Origin: Bradyrhizobium sp. B124
Lineage (GTDB): Bacteria > Pseudomonadota > Alphaproteobacteria > Rhizobiales > Xanthobacteraceae
Direction of reading: 5' to 3'
NCBI RefSeq assembly: GCF_038967635.1
Contig: NZ_CP152413.1
Location: forward strand, 6,204,001 to 6,268,000
DNA: 64,000 nt
A program made the position numbers and the translations under genes. This document shows positions 1 through 9,900 of this stretch, piece by piece; the stretch's first letter is position 1, and every line of letters starts with the position of its first letter. Under the pieces are notes generated by a model. The model was given only the letters and a program-made list of their open reading frames with translations, made no database searches and had not been told where the DNA came from.

Positions 1-689
1 TCAAGACCATTCAGCTGCTCGGCACCACGGTGTCGCGCGACGGCCCGACCTTCTACTATCTGTGTCTCGCGGTGCTGGTGCTGACCATCGTCGGCACGCT
101 CAACCTGCTGCGCTCGCCGACCGGGCGCGCCTTTGTCGCGATCCGCGACAGCGAGACCGCGGCGCGCAGCATGGGCATCAACGTCGCGCTCTACAAGGTG
201 AAGTCGTTCGCGATCTCGGCGGCGATCACCGGCTTTGCCGGCGTGCTGTTCGCCCACAAGCTGTCCTTCATCTCGCCCGAGATGTTCACTTTGCAGCTCT
301 CGATCGAGTTTATCATCGTGATCCTGATCGGCGGCACCTTCAGCCTGCACGGCGCGGTGCTGGGCGCGATCTTCCTGGTCATGATCGATCCGTTCCTGAC
401 CTATCTGAAGGACGACATGCCCGGCGTGATCAGCGGCGTCGCTGCCACGCTCGGCGCCGGCGCGGAACGCGTGGGCCACATCCAGGATGCGGTCGCGGCG
501 TTTGCCTCGGCCAACGGCCTGAAGGGCGCGATCTACGGCATCATCATCGTGGTGTTCGTGTTGTTCGAGCCACTCGGACTCTATGGCCGCTGGCTCAAGA
601 TCAAACTCTTCTTCCAGCTGTTCCCGCTGTACAAGCGCGCGACCTTCAAGCGGCAGAAGATCTACGTGAAATCGGAGCGGAACCGATGA
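1..689 (+). CDS. livM: Branched-chain-type ABC transporter permease (LivM family), 5'-truncated by window edge
   Basis: The reading frame is open from base 3, so the N-terminus lies outside the window; about 228 residues are visible. They are strongly hydrophobic with several membrane spans. The conserved cytoplasmic loop that contacts the ATPase is visible (GRAFVAIRDSETAARSMG, about residues 41-58 of the visible part), which identifies the LivM-type inner-membrane permease. The stop TGA overlaps the ATG of the next gene (ATGA), so the two are translationally coupled. The partner LivH-type permease is presumably upstream of the window. The substrate is not shown by the permease; the embedded acyl-CoA ligase downstream suggests a carboxylic acid rather than an amino acid (inference). 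Confidence 0.93.
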   Translation, partial: KTIQLLGTTVSRDGPTFYYLCLAVLVLTIVGTLNLLRSPTGRAFVAIRDSETAARSMGINVALYKVKSFAISAAITGFAGVLFAHKLSFISPEMFTLQLSIEFIIVILIGGTFSLHGAVLGAIFLVMIDPFLTYLKDDMPGVISGVAATLGAGAERVGHIQDAVAAFASANGLKGAIYGIIIVVFVLFEPLGLYGRWLKIKLFFQLFPLYKRATFKRQKIYVKSERNR

Positions 690-1444
690 GCTATTTCCGC
701 GCCGAGAACCTGTCCCTGCATTTCGGCGGCCTCAAGGCCGTCGATGCGGTCAGCTTCGCGGTCGAGAAGGGCGAGATCCTCTCGATCATCGGGCCCAATG
801 GCGCCGGCAAGAGCTCGATCTTCAACCTGATCTCGCGGATCTATCCGCCGACCTCGGGCAAGATCTTCTTCGAGGATCAGGACATCACCCAGCAGCCGGC
901 CTACGACATCGCCAGGCTCGGCATCGCGCGCACCTTCCAGAACATCGAGCTGTTCGAGAATGCGACCGTGCTGAGCAATCTCCTGGTCGGCCGCCATCGC
1001 CATTCCACCACCCGGCTCTGGCAGGAGCTGTTGTTCCTGCCGAGCGTCCGGGCCGGCGAGAAGGCGCATCGCCGCCGGGTCGAGCAGGTGATCGAATTCC
1101 TCGATCTCGAGCCCTACCGCGACAAGCTGATCTCGGGGCTGCCCTACGGCGTGCGCAAGGTGATCGAGCTGGCGCGGGCGCTGTGTTCGGAGCCGAAGCT
1201 GATCCTGCTCGACGAGCCGTCGTCCGGCCTCAACGTCGAGGAGACCGACGACATGTCGTTCTGGATCCGCGACATGAAGAGCGAGCTCGGCATCACCGTC
1301 TTGATGGTCGAGCACGACATGACGCTGGTCAACCGGGTCTCCGACCGCGTCATCGCGCTGAACTACGGCCGTGTGCTGGCGATGGGCTCGCCGTCCGAGG
1401 TGCAGCACCATCCCGACGTCGTCGCAGCGTATCTCGGCGCATGA
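686..1444 (+). CDS. livG: Branched-chain-type ABC transporter ATPase (LivG family)
   Basis: A 252-residue cytoplasmic ATPase. Walker A GPNGAGKSS lies near residue 38, Walker B LILLDEPSSGL near residue 172, and the H-loop EHD follows. The signature region reads SGLPYGVRKVIELARAL, so the usual LSxGQ form is altered, as often seen in LivG proteins. I chose the ATG at 686 because it overlaps the permease stop as ATGA; the frame is open further upstream, but that stretch lies within the permease gene in another frame. With LivF it would form the ATPase heterodimer that drives uptake through the LivH/LivM permeases. Confidence 0.95.
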   Translation: MSYFRAENLSLHFGGLKAVDAVSFAVEKGEILSIIGPNGAGKSSIFNLISRIYPPTSGKIFFEDQDITQQPAYDIARLGIARTFQNIELFENATVLSNLLVGRHRHSTTRLWQELLFLPSVRAGEKAHRRRVEQVIEFLDLEPYRDKLISGLPYGVRKVIELARALCSEPKLILLDEPSSGLNVEETDDMSFWIRDMKSELGITVLMVEHDMTLVNRVSDRVIALNYGRVLAMGSPSEVQHHPDVVAAYLGA

Positions 1445-1454
1445 GGATGATGCC

Positions 1455-2234
1455 ATGAGCGCAGCAGACATCATCCTGAAACTCTCCAACATCGAGAGCT
1501 ATTACGGGCCGATCATGGCGATCCGCGGCATCAGCCTCGAGGTGCCGCGCGGCCGGATCGTGACGCTGCTCGGTGCCAACGGCGCCGGCAAGACCACGGT
1601 GCTGAAGACGATCTCCGGCATCCTCGATCCGCAGAAAGGGTCGATCGAATTCCTGGGCAAGCCGATCCAGCGCATGGAGGCCGACCGGATTGTGCGGCTC
1701 GGCCTCAGCCACGTGCCGGAGGGACGCGAGGTGTTTCCGTTCCTGTCGGTGCGTGAAAACCTGATGATGGGCGCCTTTCTGCGCAAGGACCGCGACGGTG
1801 TGGCGCAGGACCTCGAACGCGTCTACGGCTATTTTCCACGGCTGAAGGAGCGGCTCGGCCAGCCGGCCGGACAGCTTTCGGGCGGCGAGCAGCAGATGCT
1901 TGCGATCGGGCGGGCGCTGATGAACCGGCCGACCTTGCTGCTGCTGGACGAGCCGTCGCTTGGACTGTCGCCGATCCTGGTGAAGGAGATATTCACGATC
2001 ATCCGACGCGTCAATGAGGAGCAGGGCATGTCGATCCTGCTGGTCGAGCAGAATGCCAAGATCGCGCTGGAGACGGCGCATTACGGCTATGTGCTGGAGA
2101 TCGGCCGCGTCGTCATGAACGACACCTGCGAACGGCTGTTGAATTCGCCCGATATCCAGGAGTTCTACCTCGGCGCCAAGGAAGCGGGTGCGCGGGGCGA
2201 GCGGCGCTGGAAAAAGAAGAAGACGTGGCGCTGA
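1455..2234 (+). CDS. livF: Branched-chain-type ABC transporter ATPase (LivF family)
   Basis: A 259-residue ATPase with Walker A GANGAGKTT, a canonical signature LSGGEQQMLAIGRAL and Walker B LLLLDEPSLGL. The HVPEGREVFPFLSV segment is typical of LivF. The start ATG at 1455 sits 10 bases after the livG stop. The C-terminus carries a basic tail (RRWKKKKTWR) beyond the usual end of LivF. It is the second ATPase of the uptake system and probably cotranscribed with livM, livG and the ligase downstream, although a 158-base gap follows. Confidence 0.95.
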   Translation: MSAADIILKLSNIESYYGPIMAIRGISLEVPRGRIVTLLGANGAGKTTVLKTISGILDPQKGSIEFLGKPIQRMEADRIVRLGLSHVPEGREVFPFLSVRENLMMGAFLRKDRDGVAQDLERVYGYFPRLKERLGQPAGQLSGGEQQMLAIGRALMNRPTLLLLDEPSLGLSPILVKEIFTIIRRVNEEQGMSILLVEQNAKIALETAHYGYVLEIGRVVMNDTCERLLNSPDIQEFYLGAKEAGARGERRWKKKKTWR

Positions 2235-2392
2235 GAGGTAAGGCTGCCGCAGACGAAGGTTGGCGTCGACTAAAGTTGGCCGAGGAAGGTTTGGCGCTGA
2301 GAGCGAGTTGGAGCTAGATTTCGGGCCTGCTTCGCGAACAAGACCGGCCTTCGAGCCGGCGGGTGAGGCAAGCGGCAGAGGAGGGAGCGCGC

Positions 2393-4231
2393 ATGGCAGG
2401 ACCAGCGGTGCTGACGGTTGCCGACACGATCGCGAGGAGCTTTCTGCTCGCGGTGCAGACGCGTGGCGAGCGGCCCGCGATCCGCGAAAAGAAGTTCGGC
2501 ATCTGGCAGCCGACCAGCTGGCGCGAATGGCTGCAGATATCCAGGGACATCGCCTTCGGCCTGCATGCGACCGGCTTCCGCCCCGGCGACGTCGCCTCGA
2601 TCATCGCCAACGCGGTGCCGGAGTGGGTTTATGCCGACATGGGCATCCTGTGCGCCGGCGGCGTGTCCTCTGGCATCTATCCGACCGATTCGGCGACGCA
2701 GGTCGAATACCTGGTCAATGATTCCCGGACGCGGGTGATGTTCGTCGAGGACGAGGAGCAGCTCGACAAGGTGCTGACCTGCCGGTCGCGCTGTCCGACG
2801 CTGGAAAAAATTGTCGTGTTCGACATGGAGGGCCTCTCCGGATTCTCCGATCCGATGGTGCTGTCGCTCGCCGAATTCACGGCGCTCGGCCGCAATCATG
2901 CGCAGGGCAATGATGCCTTGTGGGATGAGATGACCGGCAGCCGCACCGCCTCCGATCTCGCGATCCTGGTCTACACCTCGGGCACCACAGGCCCGCCCAA
3001 GGGCGCGATGCATTCCAACCGCAGCGTCACGCACCAGATGCGCCACGCCAATGATCTCTACCCCTCGACCGACAGCGAGGAGCGGCTGGTGTTCCTGCCG
3101 CTCTGCCATGTCGCCGAGCGGGTCGGCGGCTACTACATCTCGCTGGCGCTGGGTTCGGTGATGAATTTTGCCGAGAGCCCGGAGACGGTGCCGGACAATC
3201 TGCGCGAGGTGCAGCCGACTGCATTCCTTGCGGTGCCCAGGATCTGGGAGAAGTTCTACTCCGGGATTACCATCGCGCTGAAGGACGCGACCCCGTTCCA
3301 GAACTGGATGTATGCCCGCGCGCTTGCGATCGGTAACCGGATGACCGAGTGCCGGCTGCAGGGCGAGACGCCGCCGCTGTCGCTGCGGCTCGCCAACCGC
3401 GCCGCCTACTGGCTGGTGTTCCGCAACATCCGCCGCATGCTCGGGCTCGACCGCTGCCGGATCGCACTCACAGGCGCGGCGCCGATCTCGCCGGATCTGA
3501 TCCGCTGGTATCTCGCGCTCGGCATCGACATGCGCGAGGTCTATGGCCAGACCGAGAATTGCGGCGTCGCGACCATGATGCCGGCGGAGCGCATCAAGCT
3601 CGGCTCGGTCGGCAAGGCCGCGCCCTGGGGCGAGGTCATGATCTGCCCGAAGGGCGAGATCCTGATCAAGGGCGACTTCCTGTTCATGGGCTATCTCAAC
3701 CAGCCGGAGAAGACCGCCGAGACGATCGACGCCAAAGGCTGGCTGCACACCGGCGACGTCGGTGCGATCGACAATGAAGGCTATGTGAAGATCACCGACC
3801 GGATGAAGGACATCATCATCACCTCCGGCGGCAAGAACATCACCCCGTCCGAGATCGAGAACCAGCTGAAATTCTCGCCTTACGTTTCCGATGCGGTCGT
3901 GATCGGCGACAAGCGGCCGTATCTCACGTGCCTGATCATGATCGATCAGGAGAACGTCGAGAAATACGCCCAGGACCAGGACATCCCCTTCACCAACTAC
4001 GCGAGCCTGTGCCGTGCCCGCGAGATCCAGGACCTGATCCAGCGCGAGGTCGAGGCGGTCAACGCCAAGTTCGCGCGCGTCGAGACCATCAAGAGATTCT
4101 ACCTGATCGAGCGCCAGCTCACGCCCGAGGACGAGGAACTGACGCCGACCATGAAGCTGAAGCGCAATTTCGTGAACAAGCGCTACGCGGCCGAGATCGA
4201 CGCCATGTATGGCGCGCGGGCGGTGGCATAG
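2393..4231 (+). CDS. AMP-forming long-chain-type acyl-CoA ligase
   Basis: A 612-residue adenylate-forming enzyme, expected to activate a carboxylic acid to its CoA thioester with ATP. The P-loop-like motif YTSGTTGPPKG (about residue 195), the GQTENCG adenine-binding motif, WLHTGDVG and ITDRMKD hinge region are all present in order, and the length matches the large FAA1-type ligases. The ATG at 2393 is preceded by a strong ribosome site GGAGGGAG at 2380-2387. It lies between livF and the periplasmic binding protein, all in the same direction, which suggests that the transported compound is a fatty or aromatic acid trapped as CoA ester on entry (inference). The substrate cannot be read from sequence. 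Confidence 0.92.
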   Translation: MAGPAVLTVADTIARSFLLAVQTRGERPAIREKKFGIWQPTSWREWLQISRDIAFGLHATGFRPGDVASIIANAVPEWVYADMGILCAGGVSSGIYPTDSATQVEYLVNDSRTRVMFVEDEEQLDKVLTCRSRCPTLEKIVVFDMEGLSGFSDPMVLSLAEFTALGRNHAQGNDALWDEMTGSRTASDLAILVYTSGTTGPPKGAMHSNRSVTHQMRHANDLYPSTDSEERLVFLPLCHVAERVGGYYISLALGSVMNFAESPETVPDNLREVQPTAFLAVPRIWEKFYSGITIALKDATPFQNWMYARALAIGNRMTECRLQGETPPLSLRLANRAAYWLVFRNIRRMLGLDRCRIALTGAAPISPDLIRWYLALGIDMREVYGQTENCGVATMMPAERIKLGSVGKAAPWGEVMICPKGEILIKGDFLFMGYLNQPEKTAETIDAKGWLHTGDVGAIDNEGYVKITDRMKDIIITSGGKNITPSEIENQLKFSPYVSDAVVIGDKRPYLTCLIMIDQENVEKYAQDQDIPFTNYASLCRAREIQDLIQREVEAVNAKFARVETIKRFYLIERQLTPEDEELTPTMKLKRNFVNKRYAAEIDAMYGARAVA

Positions 4232-4310
4232 CCAACGACGAGGAAATTGGCGAAGGAGCGAGCAGGCCCGACCCTTCGCTCAACATGGGCCATGTAAGGA
4301 GGAGACTGCA

Positions 4311-5510
4311 ATGTCGAAATCGCTGAAGGCGCTGGGCCTTGCGGTGAGCGCGCTGGCGCTGACCTGTCTGCCGGCCGCAGCCCAGACCAAGGTCACCAAT
4401 GAAGGCATCTCGCCGACCGAGATCGTGATCGGAACGCATCAGGATTTGTCCGGCCCGATCAAGGTCTGGGGCGTTCCGGTGTCCAACGGCATGAAGATGG
4501 CCGTTGAGGAAATCAACGCCAGCGGCGGCATCAACGGCCGCAAGATCAAGATGATCCTGGAGGACAACGGCTACGACCCGAAGAAGGCCGTGCTGGCCTC
4601 GCAAAAGATGGTCGAGCGCGACAAGGTCTTCGCGATGATCGGTCCGATGGGCTCGCCGACCGTGCTCGCCGCGCAGGACATCCTGTTCGATGCCGGCGTG
4701 CTGCAGCTGTTCCCGCTGACCGCCGCCGAATTCACCTTCAAGTTCGATCCCGCCAAGCCGCAGGAGCGGCTGAAGTTCAACAACCTGCTGCCCTATGTCG
4801 AGAGCACGCGCGCCGCGATCAAATACATGATGGAGTGGAAGAACTTCAAGAAGCCCTGCATCATGCACCAGGACGACGAGTACGGTAAGAACGTGCTCGA
4901 CGGCTTCACCCAGCAGCTCGGCGCGATGAAGGTGCAGCCGGCCTCGGTCACGAGCTACAAGCGCGGCGCCTCCGACTTCTCGGCGCAGGTCGCCAAGATG
5001 AAGTCCGACGGCTGCGATCTCGTCGTGCTCGGCACCGTGATCCGCGAGACCATCGGCGCGATGAACGAGGCGAAGAAGCTCGGCTGGGACGTCACCTTCC
5101 TCGGCGCCACGCCGACCAACGTGCTCGAAGTGCCGGCGCTCGGCAAGGAAGCCGTCGAAGGCCTCTACGCAGCGTCGGGCTTCGAGATTCCCTACGAGGA
5201 CACGGCCAAGGGCAAGGTGAAGGACTGGCTGGTCAACTACAAGAAGATGTTCAACAGCGAGGCCAACACGCAGGCGATCATCGGCTACAACGCGGTGATG
5301 ACCTTCGCGTTCTACGCGCAGAAGGCGGGCAAGGATCTCACCGGCCAGAAGATGCTCGACGCGCTGGAGTCAGGCGACAAGTTCCTCGACATCTTCAGCT
5401 CGCCGCCGACCAAGTTCTCCAAGACCGATCATCTCGCCAACACCATCACCCAGGTGCAGCAGGTCAAGGGCGGTCGCTGGGTGCTGGTGAAGGACAATTT
5501 GATGTTCTGA
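4311..5510 (+). CDS. Periplasmic substrate-binding protein of branched-chain-type ABC transporter (LivJ/LivK-like)
   Basis: A 399-residue periplasmic binding protein. A signal peptide is clear (residues 1-24, hydrophobic core ALGLAVSALALTCLPAAAQ, cleavage after AAA/Q). The mature protein starts with the family hallmark PTEIVIGTHQDLSGP, and continues with the type I periplasmic-binding fold pattern (NGRKIKMILEDNGYDPKKAV; MIGPMGSPT). The start ATG at 4311 follows AAGGAGGAG. It is the ligand receptor of the preceding Liv-type system. Relatives next to acyl-CoA ligases often bind aromatic or fatty acids; this is inference. Confidence 0.95.
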   Translation: MSKSLKALGLAVSALALTCLPAAAQTKVTNEGISPTEIVIGTHQDLSGPIKVWGVPVSNGMKMAVEEINASGGINGRKIKMILEDNGYDPKKAVLASQKMVERDKVFAMIGPMGSPTVLAAQDILFDAGVLQLFPLTAAEFTFKFDPAKPQERLKFNNLLPYVESTRAAIKYMMEWKNFKKPCIMHQDDEYGKNVLDGFTQQLGAMKVQPASVTSYKRGASDFSAQVAKMKSDGCDLVVLGTVIRETIGAMNEAKKLGWDVTFLGATPTNVLEVPALGKEAVEGLYAASGFEIPYEDTAKGKVKDWLVNYKKMFNSEANTQAIIGYNAVMTFAFYAQKAGKDLTGQKMLDALESGDKFLDIFSSPPTKFSKTDHLANTITQVQQVKGGRWVLVKDNLMF

Positions 5511-5535
5511 GGGTAGGCGCTCCTCTCGATTCAGT

Positions 5536-5615
5536 CGTCATTGCGAGGAGCGAAGCGACAAAGCAATCCACCTTTCCGCGGAAGGATGGATTGCTTCGCT
5601 TCGCTCGCAATGACG
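5536..5615. repeat. Palindromic intergenic repeat, family A (CGTCATTGCGAG)
   Basis: Inverted arms CGTCATTGCGAG...GCAATCCA and TGGATTGC...CTCGCAATGACG flank a short centre. The same sequence recurs at 38820-38903 and 43167-43252. It lies in the convergent gap between the binding protein and the BTLCP gene and could fold as a transcript end. Confidence 0.9.
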
Positions 5616-5636
5616 GAAACTATGTCTGGCGATCTC

Positions 5637-6389
5637 TCAGTTCACCGCCGCCGTCGGCCGCCACGCGGCCTCGATGACGAGCGGCGCATCGACATAACGG
5701 CTGACACCGTTGTGGTCGATCACGAAGGTCGGCCGAAAGCGCCTGATGTCGGCATCCTCGATCATCGCCATGCGGCGGTTGTCGAGCGTCAGCCAGTGGC
5801 CGTCGAGCCGCGCCGCGACCACGGCATGATCCTCGCCACCGAGCAGGTCATGCATGACGACGATGCGCAAATCTTCCGGCGCGACGCCGGCCTTGCCGAG
5901 CGCCACGAATTTCGCGATCGCATAGTCTTCGCAATCGCCGCTTCCTCGAGCAAACGTGGCGAGCGGCGTGGCCCAGACGTCGGGCTCGCCATAAGTCGCG
6001 AGATCGCTGCCCGGGCGGATCGCCAGATTGATCGCGCGGTTGATCTCGCCGAGACGGGCGCGGCCGGTGCGCGCGCGTCCGGCATCGACGATCGCCAGGA
6101 ATCGCAACGCCTCCGGCGACGCACACCCCGCGCGGTCGCTCTCGCAGGCTGCGAGCTGCACCAATTCGTCGGCAAGCTGGCGCTGCACGCCGAGCCATTT
6201 GTCGCGCAGGCCGCCGTCGGCAAGCAGGCTGGTCGACAGGCCGAACGGCTCGGTCGACTTTCTGAGCAGTGTCGCCGGGCCGGGCGAAAGCACCGAGGCG
6301 GCATTGAGCTCGGCAATTGGCCCGGCCAAGGCCAAGCCGAAGCCCAGCATGATGGCGCGCAGCGCAAACGAGCGAAGCGAGTTACCCAT
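5637..6389 (-). CDS. Bacterial transglutaminase-like cysteine protease (BTLCP, LapG-like), periplasmic
   Basis: A 250-residue secreted protein with an N-terminal signal sequence (hydrophobic residues 11-27). The catalytic triad of the BTLCP/LapG family is readable: Cys153 in GSGDCEDYA, His188 in GEDHAVV and Asp203 in LTLDNRRM. In Pseudomonas, LapG is a calcium-dependent periplasmic protease that releases the large adhesin LapA; in Bradyrhizobium relatives the role is less known. It is divergent from a large FecR/VCBS repeat protein that is a natural candidate substrate. The GTGTCAC leader in front of the ATG carries a GGGGGTG ribosome site. No inhibitory c-di-GMP receptor (LapD) is seen nearby. 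Confidence 0.9.
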   Translation of the reverse strand: MGNSLRSFALRAIMLGFGLALAGPIAELNAASVLSPGPATLLRKSTEPFGLSTSLLADGGLRDKWLGVQRQLADELVQLAACESDRAGCASPEALRFLAIVDAGRARTGRARLGEINRAINLAIRPGSDLATYGEPDVWATPLATFARGSGDCEDYAIAKFVALGKAGVAPEDLRIVVMHDLLGGEDHAVVAARLDGHWLTLDNRRMAMIEDADIRRFRPTFVIDHNGVSRYVDAPLVIEAAWRPTAAVN

Positions 6390-6982
6390 GTGACACCCCC
6401 TGTCCGCTCATCGACCGGTGGATACTGCACCGCGCACGCGACCGGATCGTTTCATGCCGACAGCATGGCAACGATCCCTTCGAATCGACTTAAGATGTGG
6501 GGAAACCGGGCAGGAGGCTAAAGGGCGTCTGCTCCGGGTCCCGAAAACTTTACTGGTTTGTGAAACGAACCGGCGAACCTTTTTCCACCGCAAAACGCCT
6601 CATCCTTGCCTTCTGGTTAACCCGGCCGGTCCGCGCACGGGATAGCTGCGATTTGTAAGCCAGGTCACAGCTTTAGCCGGAAAATTGGGGTCAAATGCCC
6701 TCTCGGGGCTCCGGGGAAATAAAGGCAAGTAGAGAAATGCCAGTCAATACCACGAATACGTGGCGCAGTACCCATCTTGGCTCGAATCCCATCTCATGGT
6801 ACCGTCAGATCAGTCTGAACTACACGACTCATGACAGCGTGAGCCAAGTCACACCCAGTCAAACCGCGCGATCAGAGCACCTTGCGAAAGCACAGGATGG
6901 TTTCGCGAAGCTTTATCCGATGATATGCAGGCGTAATCATCTGGATATTCTACCAATATTAACCTTCGTGCGGTGATCCGCA
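6390..6982. other. 593-base intergenic region between the protease and the repeat protein; probable divergent promoter region
   Basis: No convincing gene. The part from about 6700 to 6980 is visibly richer in A and T than the surroundings, and contains an open frame of 93 codons (6695-6976, plus strand) without a good ribosome site or recognisable product. Both neighbours are transcribed away from this region, so their promoters should lie here. I could not pick a confident promoter motif. Confidence 0.5.
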
Positions 6983-9900
6983 GTGAACTTTGTCGAGAAA
7001 TTCGACGGCTATTTGCCGAACACGGACGCTTATGCCCGTGGATCGGTGCATGTCGACAGCGTTTCCACGCACGCTCCGCCCGGCGCGATCACCGTCGACG
7101 ACGGGCAATTGCTGTTCACCGGCGACTTCAAGCGGGCCGGGCTCGATCTCGTCATCTCGAAGGACGACCGGGAACTCGTCCTGCACGACTACTTCAAGGG
7201 CGAGAAACACGCGGCCCTGGCGTCGCCTGAAGGCGCGCATCTCACCGGCGACCTCGTCAAGGCGCTCACCGGCCACACCCAATATGCCCAGGCCGGCGGC
7301 GCGGTGGAACCGGCGAAGGTCATCGGCCATGTCACCAAGCTGGCGGGCAACGCCACCGCAATCCGCAACGGCGTCTCGATGGTCCTGAACCAGGGCGACA
7401 ACGTCAACAAGGGTGACGTGGTTCAGTCCGGCAGCGACTCGACGCTCGGCATCACCTTCATCGACGGCACCGTGTTCGGTCTCGGGCCGAACGCCAAGAT
7501 GGTGCTGAACGAGATGATCTACGACCCGAACGGGTCGAGCAATTCGTCGTTGATGAGCCTCGTCTCGGGCACCATCTCGTTCGTTGCCGGCGCGACTGCC
7601 AAGCATGGCGACATGAAGGTCGATACGCCGGTCGCGACCATGGGCATCCGCGGCACCGCGGTGCTGGTCGAGATCGATTTCGACGTCCAGGGCACGGGTG
7701 GTGTGCCGCCGGCCAAATTTCAGGTGCTGGTCGAGCCCGACGGCGCCACCGGCTCCTACATCCTGTTCGACAAGACGACGCTCAATCCGATCGCAACCGT
7801 CGATCAGGCCGGCACCCAGACCATCGTCAACGGCCAGGGCAGCGTCAGCTTCGTCTCGTCGGCGCAACTGTCGACCGATGCGCAGAAGCTGATCTCCGAC
7901 GTCTTCGCGCTGAAGTTCACCGACAATTCGAATCCCAACACCAAGCTCACGACGAACTTCACGGACAGCGTCGTCCCGGTCACGATCGGCCTGAAGCTCG
8001 CGACCGGCGACGCCTTCGTGCCGATCAACTTTCTGCTGGGGTTGACCAACAATTCCGGATCGCAGGCCGCTGCCCCCAAGTCCGACCACATCGCCGGGGC
8101 GCCGCATGTCGTGACACAGAATGCGGCGTTCAGCGAACAGGCCGGGCAGACCCATAGCGGACTGCCCGACACGGTGAGCGGCCAGATCACGTGGGTGGAT
8201 GTCAACCTCGGCGACAAGCCGACTGCAACGATCAACTTCAGCTCGTTCAGCTACCACGACGCCAGCGGCAACGACGTCACCTCGTCGCTGACGGCGGCGG
8301 AACAGGCGGCCATCGCGGCCGTCGAGGTCCCGGTGCTGCTCGACCCCAATCCGCTGAACAACAACATCGGCTCGGCGACCTGGACCTACAGCCTTGCCGA
8401 CGGCGCCTTCGACTTCCTCGCCGCCGGCGAAACGCTGACGCTCACCTATATGGTGCGTGTCGATAACAACTACGCGCTGAGCAACGAGACCGCGTTCAAG
8501 ACCATCACCATCACGATCACCGGCACCAACGACACGCCGGTCGTGACGTCCTCGGCACAGGTCGGTTCGATCACCGAACTGCCATGGACGACGAATTCCG
8601 CCGTGCACGATACGGCGCATGGCACGGTGACGTTTACCGATGCGGATTTGACCGACACGCACACGGTCGCCATCACCGGCGTCGCGGCGACCGGCTTCAC
8701 TGGCGGAATTCCCAACCCGGCCACCATGCTGAGCTGGCTGTCGCTGGGCGCACTGACCGATTCGACCGACGGCATGACGGGATCGCGCTCCTGGACGTTC
8801 TCGGCCGCCGACAAGAGTTTCGATTATCTCGCCGCCGGCGAGACGCTGACGCTGATCTACACGGTCCAGATCGACGACCATCATGGTGGCGTCGTCACGG
8901 TCCCGATCACGATCACGATCGTCGGCACCGACGACAGGCCGGTGATCACCTCGCCGACCCAGGCAGCCGCCATCACCGAGGCCGAGGGCGTAACCGGTTC
9001 GGCGAATTCCGATACCGCGTTCGGCACCGTGACCTTCACCGATGCCGATCTCAGCGACACCCACAGCATCACCGTGGCCAGTGTCACCGAAACGGGCGTG
9101 ACCACCGGGCTCCCCGATCAGGCGACGATCCTGAGCTGGCTCTCGCTCGGCACGCTGAAGGACACGACCGGCGGCGTGGCCGGATCCAATGCCTGGACGT
9201 TCTCGGCCGCCGACAAGAATTTCGACTATCTGGCGGCCGGCGAGAAGCTGACGCTGACCTACCTGATCCAGGTCGACGACCACCATGGCGGCGTCGTCAC
9301 CCAGCCGGTCACGATCACCATCACCGGCACCAATGACACCCCGACATTCGCGTCGGAGCCGTCGACCACCTCGGTGCCCGAGGCGATCGGCGAGACCGGC
9401 TCGACCAAGCCGGACGTGGCTCAAGGCGTGGTGGCGTTTGCCGACGTCGATCTCAGCGACACCCATACCGTGTCCATCACCGGTGTCGCGGAATCCGGCA
9501 CGACCAGCGGCCTGCCGGAGGACCAGTCCACGGTGCTGAACTGGCTCTCGCTGGGGGCGCTGACGGATTCGACCGGCCGTGTGAACGGATCGCAGGCCTG
9601 GACCTTCTCGGCCGCGGACCAGAATTTCGACTATCTCGCCGCCGGCGAGACGCTGACGCTGACCTACACAGTCAAGATCGACGACCATCATGGCGGCGTG
9701 ATCAGCCAACCGGTGACGATCACGATCGTCGGCAGCAATGACGCACCCACCGTCACGTCGGCGCCGCAGACCGCCACCATTCCCGAGCAGCCCGACACGA
9801 CGGGTTCATCCAAGCCGGACGTCGCATCGGGCGTGGTGGGATTTGCCGATGTCGATCTCAGCGATAATCACACCGTATCCATCACCGGCGTGATCGAATC

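Noticed and set aside
5541..6521. 326-codon plus-strand frame opposite the BTLCP gene
   Set aside because: It begins inside a palindromic repeat and runs antisense to a gene with an intact catalytic triad.
6695..6976. 93-codon open frame on the plus strand before the VCBS gene
   Set aside because: No ribosome site, no recognisable domain, and composition unlike the neighbouring genes; kept only as part of the intergenic note.
6959..9709. 916-codon open frame on the minus strand opposite the VCBS gene
   Set aside because: It is a mirror of a GC-rich coding strand with low-complexity Arg/Asp/Gly-rich translation; the sense strand has clear FecR and VCBS domains.
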